The notes: a model not told the origin generated them from the letters alone. A stretch of DNA of 64,000 bases from DATFLS01 sp964413425 (GCA_964413425.1 CAYPST010000006.1:1-64000); one strand, 5' to 3'; positions 52,628 through 62,578 are shown, counted from the stretch's first letter. Numbers and translations are program-made.

Positions 52628-54802
52628 ATGCTGCTGCGGATCATCATCTTTGGAATTATTCTATCCTTGCCGTCCGGAGTGCTTGCGGCTCAGCCCCAAA
52701 CCACCGGAAGCATTGCCGGCCGGGTCTATGACCATTCCAATGATCAGGGACTGGAAGGCGTCAATATTCTTGTAATGGGCACGGTGACGGGAGCCGCCTC
52801 CGGACCGGATGGTGCCTTCCGGATACGGGGAATTTCTCCGGGAAACTATGCCCTACAATTTACGATGATCGGTTATAAAGCAACCATCGATTCGGTTGTG
52901 GTCCGTGCCGGGGAGACCTCCCATCTTGAGATTCCCCTCCAGCCAACGGTGCTGGAATCCCCCCAGCTGGTGGTGACCGGTGAAAAGCGATCCGTGCGGG
53001 TCAAGGAATCGCCGGTGTCCATCGGTACCATCAGAGAGTCGGACATTCAGCTGCGCATGCCCACCACCATGAATGAAATTTTACCATACCATCCGGGTGT
53101 GCAAATGATCGGCGGGCAAATCACCATCCGCGGAAGCAGCGGCTACACCAGAGGCGCCGGAAGTCGGGTGCTTGTGCTGGTGGACGGTTTTCCCGTACTG
53201 GCCTCGGATAACAACGGGATCTACTGGAATGCTATCCCGATTGAGAATATCCAGCGGGTCGAGATCCTGAAGGGTGCCGGATCAGCCCTCTATGGGTCCA
53301 ATGCGCTGGGTGGCGTGGTGAACGTGATCACTTCTCCGATTTCCCGGGAGTCGCAAACTACCATACGTGTGCGTGGGGGACATTATTCCTTTCCTTCATA
53401 TTCCAGCTGGCGCTGGCGGGAAGAACCGTTATTTACAGGGACATGGAGTCTGTCCTATGAACAGCAGATGGATTCGCTGGGCCTTCGCGCCGGGCTTACC
53501 TATCAAAGCTCCCCCGGCTATACCCAGAACGGCTGGTACCGGCGATTCACCGGCACCGGCAAGTTCCGGTACACCTCTTCGGAAACTACCGAATGGAACG
53601 GCCGGCTGTTTCTGGTTCGGGACATCCACGGCGTCTTCACCCAGTGGAGAAATGCACATCGGCCCTATAATGTCCCTCTGGAGTCAGTGGGAGATTACCT
53701 GACCAACCACCATATCCAGCTGGCACTCAGCCGCTCTAATGTGGTCTCCTCCAGGATGGCGCACACCTGGCGTACCATTTACTATCGCAAAGGCTTTCAG
53801 AATTACCAGCATGATAATGACGATTACTCGGTTTCCCACACACTCTCCACCGAATGGCAGACGGATTATCAAATCACCTCTTCCCATTTGTTCACCGCAG
53901 GGATAGAGTTTACCGGGGATCGCATCATTGCGGACCTCTGGAACAATCACACCGGCTATGATGTGGCCGGTTATCTGCAGGATGAATGGAGCATTACAGC
54001 ACTCACCCGGTTAGTTGCGGGAGTGCGGGCTGATCTCATGCGGATTGATACCCGCCCTGTTCTGGTGCATATGAACCCGAAAATCGGGCTGAATCACAGC
54101 CTCACCGACGTCTGGACTGTGCGAGCCTCCTTTGGCAGAGGATTCCGTTCACCCTCCATCTCCGAACGATTTATCCATACCCGTCAGCATATTTTTCAGG
54201 TGGTACCCAACCCCCACCTGCGGCCCGAAATCAGCCTGAGCGGCGAGATTGGCACCCATTACGAAACTTCAACTCTGACCCTGGATGTGGCTCTGTTCTC
54301 TTCGCAATATCGGAACTTTATTGATCCTCTGCAGAACCAGAAGACCGGTACGATTTCATTTCAAAACATTACCGAAGCCCATATCAGGGGAACGGAGATT
54401 GCTTTAGAATGGAAAATCCCCTCTCTCCCGGTCCACCAGGGAATTGGATATACGTTTCTGCACCCGCGGGATCTCACACAGGATACGGTTCTGGCATACC
54501 GGCATGATCAGAGTGTTGTCTCCACCATGAAAATTCTTCTTTCCCGCAAACTCCTGTGCAGCGTGGAATATCAGTATCGAAGCAAAATTCAGCGTGTCCA
54601 GGTGTATCCAACCAATCCGAAAACCGGCGCGGATGATCGAGTGCCAATTCATCTCTGGAGCCTGCATGGCTATTATCAGGCAACGAATCACCTCACTCTC
54701 CGGTTCTCCGTGGAGAACCTCTTTCAATATTACTATGTGATGGTTGAACGGAGTATGGGTGCCCCGCGGCATCTCCAGCTGGGACTCGATTATACCTACT
54801 GA
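52628..54802 (+). CDS. TonB-dependent outer-membrane receptor
   Basis: This 724-residue protein has a signal peptide (about 1-20), an N-terminal carboxypeptidase-regulatory-like domain (about 28-105; GSIAGRVYDHSNDQGLEGVNI), the plug domain (about 118-240; TMNEILPYHPGVQM, IRGSSGYTRGAGSRVLVLVDGFP, IQRVEILKGAGSALYGSNALGGVVNV) and the beta-barrel (about 250-724) with RASFGRGFRSPSISERF and a terminal aromatic LGLDYTY. The regulatory-like extension is typical of Bacteroidota-type receptors. The substrate is unknown (siderophore, cobalamin or oligosaccharide). It is coupled to the lipoprotein gene and followed by a hairpin at 54818-54845. Confidence 0.93.
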   Translation: MLLRIIIFGIILSLPSGVLAAQPQTTGSIAGRVYDHSNDQGLEGVNILVMGTVTGAASGPDGAFRIRGISPGNYALQFTMIGYKATIDSVVVRAGETSHLEIPLQPTVLESPQLVVTGEKRSVRVKESPVSIGTIRESDIQLRMPTTMNEILPYHPGVQMIGGQITIRGSSGYTRGAGSRVLVLVDGFPVLASDNNGIYWNAIPIENIQRVEILKGAGSALYGSNALGGVVNVITSPISRESQTTIRVRGGHYSFPSYSSWRWREEPLFTGTWSLSYEQQMDSLGLRAGLTYQSSPGYTQNGWYRRFTGTGKFRYTSSETTEWNGRLFLVRDIHGVFTQWRNAHRPYNVPLESVGDYLTNHHIQLALSRSNVVSSRMAHTWRTIYYRKGFQNYQHDNDDYSVSHTLSTEWQTDYQITSSHLFTAGIEFTGDRIIADLWNNHTGYDVAGYLQDEWSITALTRLVAGVRADLMRIDTRPVLVHMNPKIGLNHSLTDVWTVRASFGRGFRSPSISERFIHTRQHIFQVVPNPHLRPEISLSGEIGTHYETSTLTLDVALFSSQYRNFIDPLQNQKTGTISFQNITEAHIRGTEIALEWKIPSLPVHQGIGYTFLHPRDLTQDTVLAYRHDQSVVSTMKILLSRKLLCSVEYQYRSKIQRVQVYPTNPKTGADDRVPIHLWSLHGYYQATNHLTLRFSVENLFQYYYVMVERSMGAPRHLQLGLDYTY

Positions 54803-54817
54803 CTGAGACCTAAGTTG

Positions 54818-54845
54818 AGCGATACGAGCGCAGCGAAGTATCGCT
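54818..54845 (+). terminator. Hairpin behind the TonB-dependent receptor
   Basis: The stem AGCGATAC / GTATCGCT is 8 bp with a 12-nt loop, 16 bp after the stop codon. There is no T-tract. Confidence 0.45.
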
Positions 54846-54868
54846 GTACTTCGGTATAACCCCGACTT

Positions 54869-55002
54869 AGAAAATGTTTGTTTTCACCGTATGGGTGCAG
54901 AACGTCCCGACTCCGTTCTCGGGGAGGTGAAAACGTATGCCGAAGGCATTCTTCGAACATTTTCTTTGTTGATTGAGCGATGTATGGAAATAAATCGCTC
55001 AA
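54869..55002. repeat. Foldback inverted repeats between converging genes
   Basis: The arms AGAAAATGTT (54869-54878) and AACATTTTCT (54956-54965) enclose TTTTCACC and GGTGAAAA, so about 97 bp can fold back. A separate stem TTGAGCGAT/ATCGCTCAA lies at 54973-55002. It lies between the convergent TonB-receptor and eRF1-like genes, whose gap (54803-55135) has no other recognisable feature. Confidence 0.6.
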
Positions 55003-55135
55003 TTTGGGTGAGAATAAACACTTATGATATCGATCACCCAGGATATGTCGCTGATAGCGTATCGCAGGGCAGAATATGTATCGTATGATAGTACCGGCCG
55101 ACGGAGCATGCCCCGGTCGCTTTCGACTCTGCGAA

Positions 55136-56296
55136 TTAGCGTCTTTGTTCAGCGAAAGGAAATCGCAGAAAGGCTCCGATATTACTGAAATCGTCCATGC
55201 TGCGGTATATCATTTCCACCGACGCCCCTTGATTCAAAACATTGTAGATCAGATTATCCACAATATCCGGTGTTCTGAGGAGCTCCGTATTATCGATGGG
55301 ACAAGTTCCCTCTTCGTCGATGGTGAGATAATTACACTGCGGACAATAGAATCCTTTTCTGGCAAATGCCTTTTGCACCAGGAGGGTATCGATCTGGCCT
55401 TTCTGCTGCGCTTGTAAGACTCCCAATATCCCGCTGATTCCAAGACTGCCCGAAGCGATTTCATTTTGCAGCCGGTCCAGCAACTGCCCTTCGTAACTCT
55501 GAAGAGAGTCTTCTTCTGCGGCACTTGCTTTCTCCAGCACTTCATTCAACGGGGCGTGAGGTTCGACAACGATATGTCCCAGAGTACGCTCCTGAATATA
55601 GGAATGAACCACCTTCTCAAATTCATTGATGATTTCCTGGCGGCCCCCGAGGTAGATCCACGTATAATCGTGCTTGCTCTGCAAGCGTTTGGCTTCCCCG
55701 GCAACATTTTTCAAATGGCGGCGAACATGATCATTAATATGTCTCTCGTAGCGCCGCTCACTCGTTCCGCCGAAATCCCCTTTCTTCACCTGATCCGGCA
55801 TGTCTTCCTCATGCACATGAAAATGCTCAACCGGCCTTCCCATGCGGATTTCAACAATCCGCGCCTTCGCCCGATCCACCAGAATAATCGCATAATTGCG
55901 ATGCCGGCTGGCCGCCTCCACCAGTGGCCGCAGATACGGGTGGCGGTTCACCACCATGGACGTATCCATGGGCACGGAAAATTTCAGGCTCTCCCAGAGA
56001 TGTTCTTCTGAGCAGGAGAAAATAGCGACACTGCGGCTGCTATCTCCGTTCAGGTCGAATTCCATGTTGATATAATCTTCGATCTTCTTAAAATCATTCT
56101 GTACGGATGATTTCTCTTCTTCGCTTAAATTTTTGAAATAAGTCTTATTTGATTTATACTTCAAAAGATCTTTGAATAAAATCTTGTGTTTCTTATTCTT
56201 CTTATCCTCCTCATTTACGCTCAAATAAAACGAGGTCATTGGTTTATTCAGTGGCCCGAAATTGAGTATCCCGCCTAATTGTGCTGTGGTAACCAT
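55136..56296 (-). CDS. Bacterial eRF1-like (baeRF/Vms1-related) protein
   Basis: This 386-residue protein has the alpha-beta fold of the bacterial release-factor-like family: SRSVAIFSCSEEHLWE, NYAIILVDRAKARIVEI and the KKGDFGGTSERRYERHINDHV segment (about 172-191) at the place of the catalytic GGQ loop. DYTWIYLGGRQEIINEF follows. A C-terminal zinc-binding-type segment has CPQC (318-321) and one further Cys (332). VLRF1/Vms1 relatives release peptides from stalled ribosomes; others are uncharacterised. No stress or rescue gene is adjacent, so ribosome rescue is inference. Confidence 0.78.
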   Translation of the reverse strand: MVTTAQLGGILNFGPLNKPMTSFYLSVNEEDKKNKKHKILFKDLLKYKSNKTYFKNLSEEEKSSVQNDFKKIEDYINMEFDLNGDSSRSVAIFSCSEEHLWESLKFSVPMDTSMVVNRHPYLRPLVEAASRHRNYAIILVDRAKARIVEIRMGRPVEHFHVHEEDMPDQVKKGDFGGTSERRYERHINDHVRRHLKNVAGEAKRLQSKHDYTWIYLGGRQEIINEFEKVVHSYIQERTLGHIVVEPHAPLNEVLEKASAAEEDSLQSYEGQLLDRLQNEIASGSLGISGILGVLQAQQKGQIDTLLVQKAFARKGFYCPQCNYLTIDEEGTCPIDNTELLRTPDIVDNLIYNVLNQGASVEMIYRSMDDFSNIGAFLRFPFAEQRR

Positions 56297-56516
56297 AGGG
56301 CTAACCCTCTCTCTTTCAAATAATTTTTGGGTTTAAGGTTAGGATAGAAAGTCGGAATGACAACAGGCACTCATCGATTTTCAACAAGACTTCCTCGGTC
56401 AGCTAGCACTTCATCTTGCTTGTAATATAACGGGCGGCCAGGAATGAGTCAAGAGATCCGAAAAATATTAATGAGGTAGCCTGCTTCTCATTATCACTCA
56501 GAGAGAAGCTGGCCGG

Positions 56517-58139
56517 CTATAGATCATATTGTTGAATCCATTGCATGGCCAGATCTGCGTATTGAGAATTGGGATATTGCGTATAAAATTTACGCAAGAT
56601 GGTCTGGGCCTGGTCAAATTGGTTCAGTTGAATGTGCGACCGCGCCATCATAATGAGCGCATCCTCAACCTTGTTGTTGTTAGGTGCGGCAAAGACCAGT
56701 TCAAATTCCCGTATAGCTGCCTCGAACTGCTCCTGCGCGTACTTGCATTCACCGAGCCAGTAATGGATGTTATCAATGTAATCGCCCGGGGGATCCGACT
56801 GCAGCATTCGATTGAACATAGCTTCCGCCGTCCGGTAATTCTCTCCCTCAAATTGGTTGAGCGCCTCATTATACACATTGAGAAACGATTCCCTGCGCGC
56901 AGCTCCGACGAAATTGTATGGCTCCAGTAGTACGGCCGATGCTGCGGCCTCCTGCCCGGAGGATTCGAGAATACCCGGGGGCTGCTCCCGGGTCAGGTCG
57001 ATTCCTGATTCCTCGATGCCATCTCCTTCGGCCTCGCTCCCTGATTGGTCCGGAGTCACAGTTTCTCTGTCCATTTGAATATTCGGTATAAATGCGGAGA
57101 GATCTGGTAATCGCTCCTGGAGCAGCAGATAGGCTCCGAAAAGGATCAGCGCGAATGATAAGGTGATAATAACTCCCCAGCCGAACTTTCCCCGACGTCG
57201 TTCTGTGACAGCCCACTCCAATGGTTCTTCGTCGGGGGCTTCTCTCTCCTGGTCTTCGTCCATAAGAGAAACAGACGGGGCTTCTTTCACTTCAACGGAA
57301 TCTGCGCCCTCTTCCACTTCGTCCTCTTCATCAAAGAAAAACAACCCCGCTGAGGTTTCTCCGGGTTCTTCTTTTAATCGTTCGGAGATGAACCGCAGCT
57401 CTTTCATGCTAATTTCATCTCCGATATCCGGCCAGTCCGGGGTCTCAGTAAACGGTCCTGATTTATCCGGAGTCTCCTTCTCTGTCGGAGGCGATGGTGC
57501 AGATTCTGGGGCTGGTTCTTCCTTCTCCGCAGCTGCATCTTCCCGATGCATTTTCTGATCTGAACCGGGCGCTGCCTCCGATTTCGAAGTGTCCCTTGAT
57601 TCCGGGCCTGTATCAGGCAGTGCGTCAGTTACTTCCTCTTTGTCTACTTTTCCTGGCTTCCCGGCCTTCTCTGCCTCAAAATCTCCTGATACTGCAGGAT
57701 GTTTCTCTTCTGCTGTTTCCTCTTCTTCTTTGTCAGACTCCTGCGGAGTACCGGAAACCTCCTCCCCGGCAGGAGCGACCTTTTCTTCTTCCTGCTCCGC
57801 TGCATCGGCTTTCCCCTCCGCGGCGGCTGCAGCCTCCCCGCCAACCTTCTCGCTGACATCCGGCGGGGATTCGGCTTCTTCAATCATGGTTGGAGATGGA
57901 GACCAATACGGTATCCACCGTCCCTCGATTTCTATTTCTTCGCCGGTTTGGGGATCACGACCGGTTCGGCCCTTCCACCATCGCACACCGAACTTCCCGA
58001 ATCCGTAGATTTGCGTTTCTTCGCCCTTCTCCATCCGGTTCTGGACGAGTTGCAGCAATTCATCCACCACTGCTTCAACTTCTTCCGCCGGCACATCTTC
58101 GGATTCGGCCACCTGATGTATAATATCTTTTTTCTTCAT
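56517..58139 (-). CDS. HU-domain / transmembrane / TPR fusion protein
   Basis: This 540-residue protein starts with an HU/IHF-type DNA-binding domain (1-80; IYGFGKFGVRWWKGRTGRDP matches the HU signature). A very acidic low-complexity region follows (about 85-310), then one transmembrane helix (about 318-340; WGVIITLSFALILFGAYLLL) and a C-terminal TPR/YbgF-like region (about 415-540; YNEALNQFEGENYRTAEAMF, HYWLGECKYAQEQFEAAIREF). The charge pattern suggests that HU is cytoplasmic and TPR periplasmic. This recalls HU-CCDC81-SPOR proteins of Bacteroidota but uses TPR in place of SPOR. Its role may be to tie nucleoid and envelope. That is inference. Confidence 0.8.
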   Translation of the reverse strand: MKKKDIIHQVAESEDVPAEEVEAVVDELLQLVQNRMEKGEETQIYGFGKFGVRWWKGRTGRDPQTGEEIEIEGRWIPYWSPSPTMIEEAESPPDVSEKVGGEAAAAAEGKADAAEQEEEKVAPAGEEVSGTPQESDKEEEETAEEKHPAVSGDFEAEKAGKPGKVDKEEVTDALPDTGPESRDTSKSEAAPGSDQKMHREDAAAEKEEPAPESAPSPPTEKETPDKSGPFTETPDWPDIGDEISMKELRFISERLKEEPGETSAGLFFFDEEDEVEEGADSVEVKEAPSVSLMDEDQEREAPDEEPLEWAVTERRRGKFGWGVIITLSFALILFGAYLLLQERLPDLSAFIPNIQMDRETVTPDQSGSEAEGDGIEESGIDLTREQPPGILESSGQEAAASAVLLEPYNFVGAARRESFLNVYNEALNQFEGENYRTAEAMFNRMLQSDPPGDYIDNIHYWLGECKYAQEQFEAAIREFELVFAAPNNNKVEDALIMMARSHIQLNQFDQAQTILRKFYTQYPNSQYADLAMQWIQQYDL

Positions 58140-58321
58140 AGATCTCTTCCCCGGTCAGTTAACGAGGGATGTGATATCAACTCGCTTCCGGAGATCCACA
58201 CTTTTCATGAATACAATACTTCTGATAATCCATACTTTTCGGGGACTTCATACAATCACTGATCTTACGTTATTATCGGAATAAGTATCCAGACCATAAA
58301 TTCCCCCGGCTGTTCCAGGAT

Positions 58322-61066
58322 CTATTCTCCCGGCATTACCGTCTGAGATTGCGAGGTGTCTGCCTGCGATACTTCCTGCAGCTGGTTCAGCAGCTCCTCC
58401 AATCGCTGGATCTGTTGACCATACCCGGCCCAATCGCCCTCTCGCAGGAATTGCTGTGCCTGCTGAAACGTTTCATTGGAGGATTGGATCAACGACTGAA
58501 TATCCCCTGATCCGCTCACGGCAGAAGGCATAACTGCCAGACCCGGCGCCACCTCGGGCGCCTCCCCAAAGATGGCAGCCAGCGATTTGTCCAACGATTC
58601 ATGCATCACTATTTGATTCTGGTAGTTGACAATCACCCGCTTCAACTCCGGTATTTCCCCCTGGTCTGATCGGATATACAGCGGCTCGACATATAACAGG
58701 GCATTTTCGATGGGAATGGCCAACAGGTTCCCCCGAATAACGCTGGATCCCTGTTGACTCCAGAGCGTCATTAACTCCGATATATCCGGATGTTGATCGA
58801 TCCGGGCTTCGATTTGCATCGGTCCGAAGATCAGTTCCTGTTTGGGAAATTCATACAACACTAATTCGCCGTAATTCTCCCCGTCTGATCGCGCGGCCAT
58901 CCAGGCAATCATATTGTTCTTATTCACCGGAGTGAAGGGGAGAAACAACAGAAATTCCTCCTGCTCATAGCCGGGAAGCCGCATAATGACATAGTAGGGT
59001 TCCATGCGCTGTTCGTTCCCCTCATAAATTTCAGTGGGCATGCGCCACATATCCTCCCGATTATAATAGACTTCCGGACTCGTCATATGATACGCCAGAT
59101 AGGCCTGCGACTGAATCAGGAACAGATCTTCCGGATACCGAAAATGCGCCCGGATATTCTCGGGCACTTCTTCGGATGATTTGAAGAGGTCCGGGAAAAT
59201 CTTCTGATAGGTGCGGATTACCGGATCTTCCTCATCCACCACATAGAAATCCATGGTACCGTCATAGGCATCGATGACGGCCTTGACGGAATTTCGAATA
59301 TAGTTGGTATTCCCTCCCATCATTGGTTCGGCGTACGGAAAATTCTTACTGGTGGTATACGCATCGAGAATCCATTTCAGCTCACCATCAATGATGGTAA
59401 TATACGGATCCCGATCATACTCGAGGAACGGTGCCACATTCCGAACTCGTTCTCTGATATTCCGATGATAGTGCACCTTGGACTCATTGGTGAAGTATCC
59501 GGAAATCAGGATTTTAATACTGCCGAATTCGTAGGCATATAACATCCTTCGCCAGAGAGAATGCATGGGAACCCCGCCCAGCCCATCGTAGTGGGTGAAC
59601 TTATTCTCACCCCCCACCGGATAGTCAAATTCCTCGGTGGTCGTTCCGGTGAAGACATAATGATTCGTCTCTTCTCCATAATAAATGGCCGGTCGTGTGA
59701 CCTGAACATCCACGGAACTCACCGGGGGAATATCTTTAATAAATAACTCCGGCATGCCTTCCGGTGTGACGACATTCACCGGACTCATCACCACCCCGTA
59801 CCCATGGGTGTACGTCAACCGCTGATTCTGCCACGTTTTCGCCTGGGTGGGGACCTGCTGGTAGGAAAATTCCCTGGGCGATAGCATCACCTGCCGGTAA
59901 TCCCCGTCGATGGTATACCGGTCAATGTCCACATCGGAAAATCTATAGTACAACCGAATTTCCTGAATCTGGCGATAGGTGCTCAATAACGGACGGACAT
60001 CCCACAGCCGGATATTCTGAATAGTGAGCTGGTTCCGCGAAATGATCTCCTGGGTTAACGTGCCCTGCACGTTATAATCTTCGCGGTGCACGCCATCGAG
60101 TTTGTAGGCCATTCGGGTGTAATCAATGTTATGTCGTATATAGGGTTTCTCCCGGTCCAATTCATTGGGTTCGACCACAAATGTCTGCTGAAACCAGGGA
60201 TAAATTCCGTTGATCAGAATCAGTGAGACAAGAAAAACCCCGACTCCGGACACCAACAAGCCAATACCTCTGCGAAAGAGAGACACAACAAAGAGTATGG
60301 CTATACCTAAGGTCACAATGACCATCACCCAGTATGACAACAGCGTCGCATGCATATCGGTATAGCCGGCCCCAAACACGACGCCGCTGCCGGAGAACAG
60401 TAATCCAAAGCGTTTAAGCCAGAAATCCACCGCCAGCAGTACCGCAATCACGACCAGTAAAATACTCAAATGCACTTTTACACTGCCAGTAAAAATCTTC
60501 TGTCGGTTCCGGACGAACTGTATGGCACCCTTCAAAAAATAGACAAGCCCTGCCAGGAGCAATGACAACACGAACAGCGTGAGCAGCCAGCTCTGTGCTC
60601 CTTCATAAAACGGCAGCTGAAAGAGATAAAACCCGATCTCTTGCTGAAAAATGGGATCGGATGCCCCGTATTCGCTGGCGTGCAGATACTTCAATACAGT
60701 CTCCCACCATGGCAAGGTAGCACTGGCTGCAATCACTGAAATAATCACTACCCCCACTCCGGTGATCACGTTGAAAATCCGCTGCCCCGGTATTTGAATA
60801 TTCGCACTCTCAAATCGTCTGAATGCCCGACCGCGCGTCAGCCGGTTGGCAATCCAGAAATTAGTCCAGAGTATCAGAGCATAGAGCACAAATGCCCCGA
60901 TCCAGAGCACAATTTTCCAGGAGAGGATTGTCCAAAACACCGTGGAATAATGCACGGTGTCAAACCACCAGGCTTCGGTGATGATTGTGCTGGCATTTCC
61001 TAAGAGTATCAATAAAAATACCAGTGCTGCGACCAGCCACATCAGTCTGCGTTGCATTGTATTCAT
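58322..61066 (-). CDS. UPF0182 (COG1615) large membrane protein
   Basis: This 914-residue protein has seven predicted transmembrane helices in the first ~300 residues (for example IIVLMIS-like repeats near 10-30, 55-75, 110-130, 160-185, 205-225, 250-280). A large extracytoplasmic domain follows (about 300-880) with motifs NELDREKPYIRHNIDYTRMAY, YTHGYGVVMSPVN and YLAYHMTSPEVYYNREDMW, all typical of UPF0182. A Gln/Ser-rich helical tail ends the protein. The family is of unknown function and is widespread in Actinobacteria, Cyanobacteria and others. It lies about 180 bp upstream of the HU-fusion gene in the same direction. Confidence 0.93.
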   Translation of the reverse strand: MNTMQRRLMWLVAALVFLLILLGNASTIITEAWWFDTVHYSTVFWTILSWKIVLWIGAFVLYALILWTNFWIANRLTRGRAFRRFESANIQIPGQRIFNVITGVGVVIISVIAASATLPWWETVLKYLHASEYGASDPIFQQEIGFYLFQLPFYEGAQSWLLTLFVLSLLLAGLVYFLKGAIQFVRNRQKIFTGSVKVHLSILLVVIAVLLAVDFWLKRFGLLFSGSGVVFGAGYTDMHATLLSYWVMVIVTLGIAILFVVSLFRRGIGLLVSGVGVFLVSLILINGIYPWFQQTFVVEPNELDREKPYIRHNIDYTRMAYKLDGVHREDYNVQGTLTQEIISRNQLTIQNIRLWDVRPLLSTYRQIQEIRLYYRFSDVDIDRYTIDGDYRQVMLSPREFSYQQVPTQAKTWQNQRLTYTHGYGVVMSPVNVVTPEGMPELFIKDIPPVSSVDVQVTRPAIYYGEETNHYVFTGTTTEEFDYPVGGENKFTHYDGLGGVPMHSLWRRMLYAYEFGSIKILISGYFTNESKVHYHRNIRERVRNVAPFLEYDRDPYITIIDGELKWILDAYTTSKNFPYAEPMMGGNTNYIRNSVKAVIDAYDGTMDFYVVDEEDPVIRTYQKIFPDLFKSSEEVPENIRAHFRYPEDLFLIQSQAYLAYHMTSPEVYYNREDMWRMPTEIYEGNEQRMEPYYVIMRLPGYEQEEFLLFLPFTPVNKNNMIAWMAARSDGENYGELVLYEFPKQELIFGPMQIEARIDQHPDISELMTLWSQQGSSVIRGNLLAIPIENALLYVEPLYIRSDQGEIPELKRVIVNYQNQIVMHESLDKSLAAIFGEAPEVAPGLAVMPSAVSGSGDIQSLIQSSNETFQQAQQFLREGDWAGYGQQIQRLEELLNQLQEVSQADTSQSQTVMPGE

Positions 61067-61147
61067 AACGCTCCTTCATCAGTCAAGATATACACAAGAA
61101 ATCTGTCGTCTTCTAATAAGGATGGAAAAATAGCGGAATAATTCTGC

Positions 61148-61906
61148 TTACGATTGATTTTCCTGTAGCGCTTCTAATTTATCCCGGATTTTTGCCGCCT
61201 TCTCGTAATGTTCCAGCCGGATGGCTTCTTCCAATTCTTCTTCTAATTTCTCCAGGTCTGAGACCGGCCGTTTTGCCAGTACCGTTTCCTTCCATTCGTT
61301 AAGGATATGGATCTCCCTGTTGGTCTCCACGTTCTCGGCGATCCCCCATTTTTTGTTAAACGACCTAATGAGTCTGATACTCTCTTCGATCTTCTGGAGA
61401 GCATCGGAATATTCTTCGTTCTCTAACGCCATCTGGACTCGTGCCTGCACATTCATCATCTTAATATACGGAAAATATTGCAGGAATGACCAGGCACTCT
61501 CTTCATCTTCTGCGAACTCTTCCACGAGCTCGAGCACTTCCAAATTATGTGCCGTATCCCGGATGACTCCTTCATGATCGCCGAGTTCCGCAAAGCAGAG
61601 ATATCGATGATAATATTGTATTGACTCCTGCTGCAGTTCCCGGAGATCATCGGCAGAGAGTACGAATTGTCCTTCTTTCTTCTGCTCACTATGCTCCTGC
61701 TCTGCTTTATAATACTCCAGCACATTCTCGAACCCGTGTGGTTGCCGGCCGTCCGGTCTTCCCTCCAGCTCCATCTGGAGCAATCCTAAATCCAAACGTA
61801 ATTGAATTTTATCTTTATCGTTTTCTCCCTTGATCCTCCGGACATTCAGAATATCAGGGTCAAAGGGCCAGTCGGAAAGAATATCACTAATATCTTTTCG
61901 GGCCAT
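61148..61906 (-). CDS. UVR-motif protein
   Basis: A 252-residue product is expected from the ATG at 61906, with a strong GAGGAGGAG site 5 bp upstream; a 25-codon in-frame extension lacks one. Most of the protein is helical and charged (about 100-200, with NLEVLELVEEFAEDEES). The C-terminal ~40 residues (LEEELEEAIRLEHYEKAAKIRDKLEAL) form a UVR motif, the helical hairpin by which UvrB binds UvrC and which McsA-type proteins also carry. The N-terminal part has IQLRLDLGLLQMELEGRPDG. DNA repair or protein quality control are the two options. No UvrB or ClpC gene is adjacent. Confidence 0.85.
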   Translation of the reverse strand: MARKDISDILSDWPFDPDILNVRRIKGENDKDKIQLRLDLGLLQMELEGRPDGRQPHGFENVLEYYKAEQEHSEQKKEGQFVLSADDLRELQQESIQYYHRYLCFAELGDHEGVIRDTAHNLEVLELVEEFAEDEESAWSFLQYFPYIKMMNVQARVQMALENEEYSDALQKIEESIRLIRSFNKKWGIAENVETNREIHILNEWKETVLAKRPVSDLEKLEEELEEAIRLEHYEKAAKIRDKLEALQENQS

Positions 61907-62146
61907 AGATCTCCTCCTCATTCTAAACCTCAGTATTAATCTAACGCCTGATTTATTCAATGCAAAGCGAAAATAGCGCACTGCTTGCGCTGTGATGAAC
62001 TCACTTTATACAGTAAAAACTACTCTTAACCAGTTCAAACATTTCAAATAACGAAAATACAGTTGATAATGTTCTATCAATCATGGAACTTTTCGCAGTG
62101 AATGAGTGCAAACGATAATAATCGTAAGCATTCAACGGGGAATTCT

Positions 62147-62557
62147 ATGAATTGGCTAAATCTGAATGACATCGCGGAGTGGATTCGGTCACCGGGGAAA
62201 GCACAGAACAGCCCAGCGGGATTTCCGATGTTCCAGACCCAGGATGTTCAACTTGTCAAAAAACAGGCGGCGGGCGTATCCGGTCGCGGCCCTCTTCTCC
62301 TGGCCGAAAATGTCGACACCATATGGTATGTGGAAGTCAAGGATAGAAAGACTCCGCTTGGAAAGCAAGACAGTCAGCGGTTTCTCACCCTGAAATCGGA
62401 ACTGGAACAGCTGCATTCTTATCGATTCATCCGGGGCATTATGTTAACTTCGGCACCATTTTCCGGTGGGGTTCGTGAAGAGCTGGAACAGGAGGACTGC
62501 CTGCTCATCCATGTTCCTAAGGAGCAGGAAGAGACAACAAACCAGACTGAAGAATAA
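62147..62557 (+). CDS. Small protein, possible restriction-endonuclease-like fold
   Basis: About 136 residues are expected from the ATG at 62147 (GGGGA upstream); an in-frame ATG at 62102 is possible. The core IWYVEVKDRKTPLGKQDSQRF, with an E-V-K pattern, and a following helix LTLKSELEQLH resemble a PD-(D/E)xK nuclease-like core, but the leading acidic residue of the motif is not clear. MFQTQDVQLVKKQAAG lies near the start. A non-catalytic protein with the same fold is an alternative. It lies 21 bp before the GAF gene and is probably co-transcribed. Confidence 0.6.
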   Translation: MNWLNLNDIAEWIRSPGKAQNSPAGFPMFQTQDVQLVKKQAAGVSGRGPLLLAENVDTIWYVEVKDRKTPLGKQDSQRFLTLKSELEQLHSYRFIRGIMLTSAPFSGGVREELEQEDCLLIHVPKEQEETTNQTEE

Positions 62558-62578
62558 CAGAAGTAGTTCAGTAACCGC

